Shown piece after piece: positions 50,801 to 61,200 of a stretch of 64,000 nucleotides of DNA (the stretch's first letter is position 1; the number at the start of each line of letters is the position of its first letter). Below the pieces are notes generated by a model that was not told the DNA's origin, did no database searches, and saw nothing but the letters and a program-made list of their open reading frames with translations. The stretch is from Alligator mississippiensis (Eukaryota > Chordata > Crocodylia > Alligatoridae). The stretch covers positions 15,136,501 through 15,200,500 of the forward strand of contig NC_081835.1 in the NCBI RefSeq assembly GCF_030867095.1. The letters are read 5' to 3'. The position numbers and the translations under genes were made by a program.

Positions 50801-53800
50801 AAGGGGTGGGGGGTCAGCACCACTCAGTATTTCACCAATGGAAATGAGAGATGGAAACAGCCTCCAATTAGTCCATCCTCCTCGGCCACTGAAGAATACA
50901 GTAGATTCATAGATTCAAAGATGTTAGGGTCAGAAGGGACCTCAGTAGGTCATTAAGTCCAACCCCCTGCCCTGGGCAGGAAAGAGTGCTGGAGTCAGAT
51001 GACCCCAGCCAGGTGCATGTCCAGCCTCATCCTAAAGACCTCCAAGCTAGGGGAGAGCACCACCTCCCTTGGAAGCCCATTCCAGATTCTGGCAACCCTT
51101 ACTGTGAAGAAGTTCTTTCTAACGTCCAACCTAAATCTGCTCTGTCAATTTGTGGCCATTGTTCCTAGTTACTCCAGAGGGTGCCCTAGTAAATAAACCA
51201 TCTCTTATTCCCTGCTGCGGCAGCCACAATATCACCTCTCAGCCTTCTCTTGGGTAGGCTGAAGAGGTCTAGGTCCCTCAGTCTCTCCTTGTAGGGCCTT
51301 GCCTGCAGGCCTCTGACCATACAAGTGGCCTCCTCTGAACCCTCTCATGATTCTCCGCATCCCTCTTGAAGTGCAGCGCCCAAAACCAGACACAGTACTC
51401 CAACTGCGGCCTGATCGGTGCCGCATAGAGGGGAAGGAAGCATCACCTCCCTGGACCTATTCGTCATGCATCTGATAATGCATGATAAAGTGCGATTAGC
51501 CTTGTTAATCACTGTCACATTGACGACTCATGTTCATCTTGGAGTCAACTATGACTCCAAGATCTCTTTCTGCTGCTGCGCTGCTGAGAAGGTGGTCAGC
51601 CCCCAGCCTGTAAGTGTGTCGGTGGTTCTTTTTGCCCAGGTGTAGCACTTTGCGCTTGTCTTTGTAAACTCCCTAGAACATTTGGCCAGGCCGGTGTTCA
51701 GTGAATCCTGAGGATGTTAGGATAAGCATGAAATTTAAAACAATGAGGATTCTTGCCTGGCAAGCTCACTGCTTCCTGGTGGCCAGTACTCACCGTCACG
51801 GGCAGCTGTCTTTCCGAGGTGCTCAGCGACTCATTGACTGAGCAATGAATGACTCTGTCAGAAACAATCTGTATCTCACAGGAAATGAGGCCAATTTTCA
51901 CTTGGTACTCGCCGCTTTCCAGGCCCAGGTTGTCAGACTCTTTCTAGTTCCAAAAAAACAAAATTGGGAAGACAAAATGAATTAGTCATTCTCCAAAGTG
52001 CTAGGTCTGTATGCACTGGCCTTTTCAGAGAGAGCCCTGGTTACACTTGCTGTATCTCCTGCTGCCTCTGCAGCTCTGCAAGCCCTTCCAGTCGCCCACC
52101 CTCTCACCTTCCCCCATTGTCCTGTTTCCGGTCCCTCACCATTTCTCAGCATGTGACGTAGAGGGGAAAAATGCCCTGATGAAGCCTGGAAAACACTGCT
52201 TTTGATTTGCTCTCTTTGTATGTAGCAAATGTACTAAGACCCTGCCAGGGATTGGGGAGGAAAAGGAATAAAGGAGATGGTGCCTAGATAGCATGTTGGT
52301 GAACGCATGAAGTTAGAAAGAAGGGACACTCCCGGTTCTCTTTGATCTGTTCAGGAGAAGACTGGAGACTCATCAAAACGTAGTACTAGCTTCAGGAATG
52401 AGTTGGCCACTCTCCTGTGAATCTCTTCCTCCCAGTGCCAGCCACCAATTAATTCCAGCCACATCCACTCCTCACCCCTTCCTGATTGCACTCCTAAGGC
52501 ACTCATTGCCATAGTGTCTAGGCACTCTGCCCACAGAACAGCTTCCCTACAAGGAGATGGCTACATCTCGGTGCCAAGAAGTCAGGATGCCCTGTCAGTG
52601 TCAGTCTCTTACATGTATAACCAGAGTCAGGGGCTCCCCGGGATGGTGTTTGATCCACTTCTCCTTCCTGGCTGTGAAGAACTGAGGGTCAGCATAGTAT
52701 TCCAGGCTGAATTTGCTGATGTGCATGGCCTCCTCGGGGTACATGTCCTCATCGGGAGCTGGCCTGTCATCGGCGTAGAGGCGCTCATTGATGTAGAAGT
52801 CCACAGGTGCTGGCTTGCTTCCTGTGGTGAGGTTGGAGGCAGCTGGAGAGGGGCAGGTAATCACAGTGTCGGTGTGAACCTTACAGTTCTGAAAGTAGGA
52901 AAAAGCATGCACATCAAACATGTGGACGAGACTTGGGTGTATCCATGTCAGCAACTGTCCTGACAGGCCCAGGGACTTTACCCAGTGGGAGGCTACCTCA
53001 GATAGGGTTGCTCTACTTAGCCATGATTGACAAGCAGCTGTGTGTGCCAATCACAAAGCTAGGCACCCTCATGAACCAGGCAAGTGATGGCACTGTAAAC
53101 ATCATAGATGATAATAATTACAGTGCGTGGGCATAAATTAGGTCTGTCACTCTCCTGAGCTAAGGATCATAACAGATTCATCCTAGCCACAACCCCAATC
53201 AGCAGTGAGGGTTAGGGACCATGTACAGGTTGTACTATTATTCAGAATATCTCCTATAGCCAGGCCTGCAGACCCAGGCCCTCTTCTAATACTATGGTAA
53301 GGAAGGATGCTTACTGTTTTTTCTTTTCCAATGCCATGAACCACCATCGACACATTCTGAACCATCCCAAACCCATTTCCTTCCAGGGTGATGATTCTGC
53401 CTCCACTGAAAAAAATGGAAGGAAAAAAAACAGATGAGAATGTGAGAGTAGGTATTGCTGATGACACGCGAGTCCTGCCTTTACTGTGTCTTTGGTATGC
53501 TCAAAAGTGTTGACCAGGGGCACACCCTACCCACCCGCTCAGCCATGCTGAGGGCCTCACTTCCCATTGTCCTGAAGTAGAGATCTCTGCCTCTGAGGTG
53601 GTTGACAGAGGCAGTTTGGACACCCTTTGGGTACTTTGCTGCCATATCTCTAGGTCTGGCACATGAGCAGTGGGAATGGGTAGGCTGGTAGGGAGCATGC
53701 TTGACAGTAATCTTGAGAGTGCTCCTGGCAGGGTATTGATATATCCAGGGGTTGCTGGGGAAACCAGGCACAGGCAGATAAAATGAAGCTGTTCTGTTGC

Positions 53801-55198
53801 CAGGCAGGTCAAGGAACAGACTGTTCAAGTGTACTGGCTTGGCTCATCGGGTATAGACAGATAAAAGTGTACGTGTGCCAGGTGCCTCACAGTGTTTCAA
53901 CGGAGTAGGCTTCCTGGGAAATGGCAATGTAAGTGTTAACCTACAACTCGCTGGACATCAGTTCATGCACTTATTCTCTTGGTTCATCCATGAAGGGCTC
54001 AGTACTTAGGGAGCCAAGTAGCCCAAGGCACTGAGACAAAGCCTGTGTTTCCCAAACCCCTTTTTTGATTTAGAAAAAAACTGCAAAAATTCTTTTGCAT
54101 TTTGGACCTGATGCCTCTGGAATGTGAAATGTGGCACCACCAATGTGCAATCAATTAAAGGGAGTAACAAGACGGCTCTGCTGCACGCATTACTGGTGGG
54201 GAGGGGATGCAGAAGTGGCTCTTCCCCTCCAGTTAGTAGCAACAATGTCCCAGCTTTGCTCTGCACTGTCTGCACAGGGCCTTTCACTTACCCACTCCAA
54301 TTGTATTTGCTTTAATGAGGTGGTATATCAGAGAACCAGGCTGAGGACTGGAGGGGGAGAGGGATATTGACTTCTCCCTCGCAGCTCTACAGATTTCATT
54401 ATATTCAGGAGTATTGTATCCAGGACCCTTCTACTTGAGTCTTTAAGATGCTCCAAGTCCTCGTGTGGTGTTAGCACGCAGGTCTGCAGTTGAGGACTGG
54501 TGGCGGAGTGACTGAGGTACCGCACTACAGCTCCAAAGGAATGAATTCCAGCTTCATTCTGGACTTGTGCTGTAGGCTGCCCACAGGCAGCCCAGCTGTA
54601 AACGGGTGCACAGTCAGCTGGGCCGGGGCCTCAGAGATAACTGGGTGTGATGCTGGCCAGGCCATTCCTTTATGTGCTATTGGCTATGGATGCTGGAGTG
54701 CTTTAGCCGTGCTAATACAGTGGACCTTCTACACTCAGGTGGACAATGACTCGATTGCTTCCTGTGTCTGTGAAACCATTTAGGATCCACAGTTCATTTT
54801 AAACACCTTTATTCCTGCTAATGCTGATGTGGTTAGCAATGTCATAAGCCAAACTAATTCCTAATTAATGATGTGTATTCTCAGATACCTGCAGTAATGA
54901 ACTAGTGTGCACAGAATTCACAAGCAACCCTCCAGTAACAAACTACTGTACACAGTACAAGCCTTATAAGCAGGGATCCTTTTTCTGTTTAAAAATTGCA
55001 TATTCGCTGATAAAAACATCCTGGATTCTCTGATTAAAACATCCAAAATCCGCATTTTTCTATGATTAAAATGAAACACCACTATATATATTCCAATAGC
55101 AATTCCAAATTGCTTTAAAATAGTCAATATATCAATAAAACCTTGTGCTAAATTGATTACTATAATATATATATTAAAATTGATTACTAAATTGATTA

Positions 55199-55259
<61 letters not shown>

Positions 55260-58200
55260 AATCAATTTAGCACAAGGTTTTATTGATATATTGACTATTT
55301 TAAAGCAGTTTGGAAGTCTACCAGTGCCTCAATCATTATAATTAAATAATTTCTAAATACCTATATATTTTGGCATTTGATTTTGTTTTTATCATGGAAA
55401 ATCTGAGCTCCCCCTGCCCCCTTCACTCATTAGAACATGAGTCCAGCTATGGCTGTCCCCCTCTTACTTTGTGGTGCCAAGTAACCCGGATATGCTAGTG
55501 CCCTGCCCCTGCCCCTGCCATTGCCCCTCACTCCCAAGCCACAGCCCCTTGGCCCTGCTGGTGCCCTTCACTTACAGCCCACAATCCCCCCACTCCCCAG
55601 CCCATGCTGGTGCCCCTCACTCCCAATCTGCAGGCCTCCCATTCCCGCCAGTGACCTTCACTCCCAACCCACAGCCCCTTGGTCCTGCCAGTGCCCCTCA
55701 TTCCTAACCCACAGTCGCCCCAGCCCTGCCGATGCCCCTCACCCCTGATCCGCAGCCCTCTGCCCCCCTACCCAGCCCTGCTGGAAGGGACCCCCAAGTT
55801 CCCCCATGTTGCCCAGCCTGGGGTGCAGTGGACTGCAGCAGCTCTTGACTTGTGTGGGTAATGGCAGAGGAGGACCGACCCTGGCATGGCCTGGAGGGAG
55901 GAAGGGATGCCTGTGGCACCCCCCACCCTGAGCTGAGGCTCCTGTGCTGCACCAGGTGGCCTGGGCACAGCCCCTCCACCCCTGCCAGGCAGCATCTCCC
56001 AGCCACCCTGCCCCTGTGAGCTTTGGTATGGGCCCTGGTGCTGCTGGCCAAGCCACACAGCTCCCCACCACCCCTGAAAGGCCCCCCCCATCCCTTCTGG
56101 GGCTGGAGGGGCAGGCAACTCTCCCTACCTCCTTGCCCTACTGCAGCCCCAGCATCAAGACATCTTCCCCCAGCACCAGCAAGCACCACCCCCTATCACA
56201 CACCCATCCCTTCCACACACCTTTGCCATACACACACACACTCACATATCCCACCCCCCTCTCACCCCCACCCCCCAACACCCCGACAGTCCCCAAGCCC
56301 TGGCCCTCCAACCCCCACCCTCAATAGACTTACCTGCATCCAGATGCTGGGGCTGCTCCCACCACCCTGCCTGGCTGTATGCTGGACACTTGTGTGTGCA
56401 CATTGTCCCCTACCTCCAATTGCCCTCCCCCTGCACCCCTCAGCTCCAAGCAGCTCCTTGGAGGCTGGAACACTGCTAGTCTGCAAGGGGAAACCCGTGG
56501 TTTCCTACAGTTTTCTCCTTTAAGGAAAATCCACATTTCTCCCTTTAAAAAGAAAAATCTGTGTTTTTTCCTTCAAATGAGAAAATCCACATTTTTCTGC
56601 AGCAAATGGAAAACCCGGATCCCTGTGTCTGCAACAGAAGAAAAGACTGCTCTCAAGTTTCTGATGTTCTAGTAAGTAAATTAAAAAGCAGTTTACAAGT
56701 GAAAGAGAAGCATTTTGGTGGTTTCTTTCTGCAACTATCACTCTGTGTGGACACGCTGTTGCTGCCATTCAGCATAGCCTAGAGTGTGATTAAATTTTAT
56801 GTGAGGAGCTGAGGGTTGGATGAGTCTGTGCTGTTCTTTGTCACTCATTCTTCCACAGCCTGTAGCTTTGGTATTGCCTTTGAGATTATAGACTTGTACC
56901 TGTTTGGTAGACTGTGGACAGGCTCAGACTGCCCTTGCCTCCACAGTGCACATGGATTTCCTGACGGCGCAGCTTTTGTTGCATTTGGTCAGGAGGCTCA
57001 TGTGCTAGGTTCTCAGATTTCTTTCAAGGGACACAGACTTTTCAGATGGAAGAAGATAAATCCATAGAGACATTTCACACAGAAATCCAAAATGAACAGG
57101 AGCTTGGGAGCTCCGTGGAGACCAATGAAACCAAAAGCAATGTGTTGTGGCAATGAAACATGGCCCAGGAGCTGAATAACTATAAAATTACAATCTCAGT
57201 GGATCCCCAGCAGTTTCGTGGCTGGTGAGAATCCCCAACAGCTATATACATGGCTCCACCTGAAGTTCTCTAATGCACCCAGCAGACTGAGGGAAAGACA
57301 GGGAGTAAAGTTACAAAGGATGCTATTCAGCTTTATTGGACTTTCTAAATTTCAGGAAAACTAGTTAGCACCGTGTTCACTGCTCTGTGTGCCAGCTCAA
57401 GCAGCTTGGCCACTGCATCCAAGTTGTGATATCTACTTTCATTCCCCTCATTGGGTCACCCCGCTGCTCTGCTCCAGCACCTTAGTTGTGGTCTGCAGTA
57501 CCCTTTGTTCCTTAAGCATTTTGGGCATAGGTTACCAAGCAGTGGTGCTTAAGTACCCGTACCCACCAGCAACTGGCAGCACCTTTCCTGTACTCTTCAA
57601 TGGGCAACACATTCACCTCTGCAGTCACACTTCACTGAAGCCCACAGAGGATGCCTGGGAGGTGCTGCCTTCTCTGCCAGTGGAGGTCCCTCACCTGATC
57701 TGACTCTTTTTTGGCGTGATGTCTGTTATGACTGGGTTCTTCTCATACTTGAACACGATGTTATCATTTGTGCAAGACTTGTTCTCAAACTGGACGCAGA
57801 CCCGTGCAGCTGTCGTGCGCTCCACTGCTGGCATGATGCAGGTGATGGTGGTGTCAGCACGACTGGGAAGAGAGAGACACAGCAAATGCAGAGCACATCC
57901 TCAAGGCAACAGAGACTGCTCCCAGATTGGAATCTGGGCAAAGCAAGCAGCAAGGACCCATAATCCTGTTCCAGCTTGACGATGGCTTTGGATTTAGGGA
58001 GTGCCCTAACAGTGGAAATACTTTATACTTCAAGGCACTTTCCAGCTGAGGCTCTTAAGGCACTGTGCAACAGTAATGTGCTGGGATAGGCAAGTGTTGT
58101 CAGCATTTTACAAGTGAATAGACCAAAGCACAGAAAGTTTAAACCAGTAACCGAGAGGAATACTTGGCAAAAGACATCATGGCTCCCTCCAAATGGAGGC

Positions 58201-61200
58201 ACCTATCTTTATAATAATTCTCACATCCCCAAATGGCATGTGGGGTGGTGGTGAGACAGTCATACATTAAATAGCACAGAAACCTTGCCCTGAGGAGCAT
58301 CTACAAGGACACAAGATGCAACAGAGGAACAGGAATGCAGTAGGGTGGGGAGGGCAAAGGATGGAGTCTCTAACAAGATCAAAGCAAGGCTGCATCCATA
58401 GTCTGGTTGGATTCCTTTCCTTTGCTTTTAAAATGACTTTCTAAGAAGTACAGTTACACATTCAAAATAAGGGAACACTAAAAAAATAAAATAAAAATCA
58501 GCCTAGGTGATTTGAGTGAGATCTCTGCATCTCTGGTAGAGCTGGAAACAAAGCCCAGGTATGTCTTATCTCTAGGGCTGTGGGTGCAATCAAAGACCAC
58601 CCACAGAGCCTTGAGGGCTGTATAAACTCTCTGGGAGAATTGGTTTTCCCTGGCTGGAAGCCAGCCACCACATCTTGGTCATAACTAGGCCCACCAGCTT
58701 CCTCTATTTACGCCAGAGGAACAAAGTCCACATCTCTGTCAGGCAGGCACATGGCAGTCCTGTGTCACCACAGGAAGGCACAAGATTGCTCATGATGGCT
58801 GGGATGGGGCCAAGGGGAACTAAATGGGCACATTTTGATATTACTCTGATGCTGTGGGGTTCCAGGCACAACTGCACTCTGCTGGCTATCTGGATGGCTC
58901 AATGAACCTCTTCTTTCTTCAGACTATTGCTGGAACAACACGATCCTTCCTACTAACTGGTTCTGCTGACTAGTGCATCCACAGCCGATCCTAAGTGCCA
59001 GCTCAAAGCCTCATGGGTGACCTTGAGACACCACTTACCTGATATCTGTGCACTGTCTGGTGTTGTTGACTAGGACACGGAGCTCAGATCCCACACTGAG
59101 GTTATTCCCTCTGATGGTTACTTTGGTTCCTCCAGCTTTCGGCCCCAAACTTGGAGTTATGGAGTGTACCACAGGCAACTAAAAAACATGAAAAGGAAAG
59201 TTTTCAATAGTTTCTTAGCCCAGTAACCCATACTTAGCTCACCTGCATATCTCACAAATACATAGGATGTTGTGTTGTTTATCATAACTGCCTGAAGTTA
59301 ACAGGCCAGAGGTATAGCTGGCGCACAGGCCACTGAGAGTGAGAACCATGTTAAATGTCTCCGTGTTGTAAGAGCAGAGTTCTCCATGCACCTACCTCTT
59401 CAGATGTACTTCCATCCTGCTCCAGAAACTACAAATGGGATAAATCAGGACCCCAGTTGCAAATCCTCTTGAGGGGATCCTCAGTAAGGAGCCTGAGATT
59501 TTTGAGATCTGGCAAGACACCCACTTGGGTATAGATAACTAAATATCAAAATCATTTTCCCTTAAGCAGGATTCAAACCCAAATCTGCAAAGGTGACACA
59601 GTCTAGCAAAGAAGCCACAGAGGTACTTTGCTCCTTGTTAGATTCCTCCATCTTCTGAAGAAATAAAAATCATTTGTGGGCTATTAGAAATTTTACTGAG
59701 ATCCATGGGTTCAAGGCTTTGATGACTCATGCAGTTCCTACCCACCATGTGACTGCCATATAAAGTACTCATGGAGAGCTTCCCTATTGTGGCTTGAGCA
59801 ATAAGCATAGGGCATGGCAAATACATGATTCAAGGCCCCTTTCCACAGCGTTTTGTGGTTCCAGTTCCTTATAAAATAGCAACAACATCCCCAAGGAACA
59901 AAATTTGCAGTGTTGTAGTGTATGAACTGCATTGGAGACCTCTCTCCTACTGAAATCATTCCAGTAGCTCAGAAAAAAACACATGAGCTGATTGAAGTAA
60001 ATACCGCTAAGCTGCTTCATATCTCACAGTGCTGTCAATTCCAGTTACACAACATGCTTATTATTAGTTACCCTTGTCTTTGTCATACACACGCAGTGGA
60101 TTCTGTTCCTTTATATTCTTTTCCTTCTGTGTTTCTGTTCATCTTCCATTTCTACAATATTTATTTTGCTGATTTGATTTAATGCCTCTGTAGACAGCCG
60201 TCCTGTGCCCTGAGCCCCTATCCCATTGAAATGCACAATACCACACACAGTATAGAGACTGTTCCTGCCCATCAAACCCCTCTAGCACACAGTTGGACTC
60301 CTCTGGAGTCTCATTTCCAGTTTGTTAGCATTGAAGTTCTTGCAAATTCGACTCTGTTCACTAAGATGATGGCCATAAAGCCCTCAAATGGTTGGGGGCA
60401 TGTTTATCTGGTGTGACATTGTTGGAGCCTCTCCATCTTCACACCAGCAGATAAGACCCGATGGAGATGGACTGCACAAGTTAACTCTGCAATGCAGCTA
60501 CCTCTGGGGCGGAACACCGTAGCAATTTAAGCCCCTGCAGCTTCACTTCAAGAGCTTGTTTAACCCAATGGTATGTTCAGGTTCCAACCTCAGGACTTAA
60601 GCCTTCACAATTTTTTGTTCAGTTCTCCAAACCTTGCTGGGAAAGAAGCTGCTTTGGCAGGAAGGACCAGCCAATGATGAGACAGCTGCCATGCTATGTG
60701 AGAGGAGCAGAAAAGGCTCCCCCTGCCTTTTCATGGCACAGGTGGCCTTTGCCACAAGCCTGTCTAGGTTTAGGAGCACAATGCAAAGTTTAAGGTCATG
60801 CCATGGGCCTGTGATCTTCTTTCATTCTTTGGTGGTGATGCCTTGGCAGATGTTTCCTCTTACGTTTTTTCCTCACAAACCAAAAACCACTTAGAAAGAG
60901 CATATCCCCTGCATTTCACCTCTTTGTCACCACCACAATCACTCAGCAGCCACCAGTATGGACTACATTTTCTGGACTCCAGCCCACACTTCCTGGTGAT
61001 TAATGCTTTTCTATGAACCCAAATGCTGGAGAAAAAGCCACCGGGTCTCATCAGTGTTTGCAGACTGCTCTGCCCTATGCTATCACACGGGTCTAACTCA
61101 GCTGGCTTTTTCCCTGCTAGAATTTTTAGATATGAAATAGTGTTGCTGGATTCCACAGACTGGCATGGATCCCAAAGTATACACATTGCCCCTGACCTTG

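Larger units (their letters stand above)
46755..51793 (-). other. PLXND1: PLXND1 intron 46755-51793 (5.0 kb)
   Basis: Holds a MIR-like SINE (47575-47780) and a long CR1 3' fragment (50903-51697). The stretch 47800-50900 shows no recognisable gene or repeat. Confidence 0.65.
53406..57694 (-). other. PLXND1: PLXND1 intron 53406-57694 (4.3 kb)
   Basis: Holds the AT palindrome (55103-55315), the minisatellite (55522-55784) and a C-rich, CA-rich stretch to about 56330. The flanks 53406-54950 and 56640-57694 show no recognisable gene. Confidence 0.65.

Noticed and set aside
54918..55341. IYIYIY-type open frames on both strands at 55.1-55.3 kb
   Set aside because: Translation of the (TA)n centre and palindrome arms.
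54971..56625. Firm call of a DNA transposon with CAGGGATCC ends
   Set aside because: The flanking 8-mers do not match, so there is no target duplication. Kept only as a low-confidence finding.
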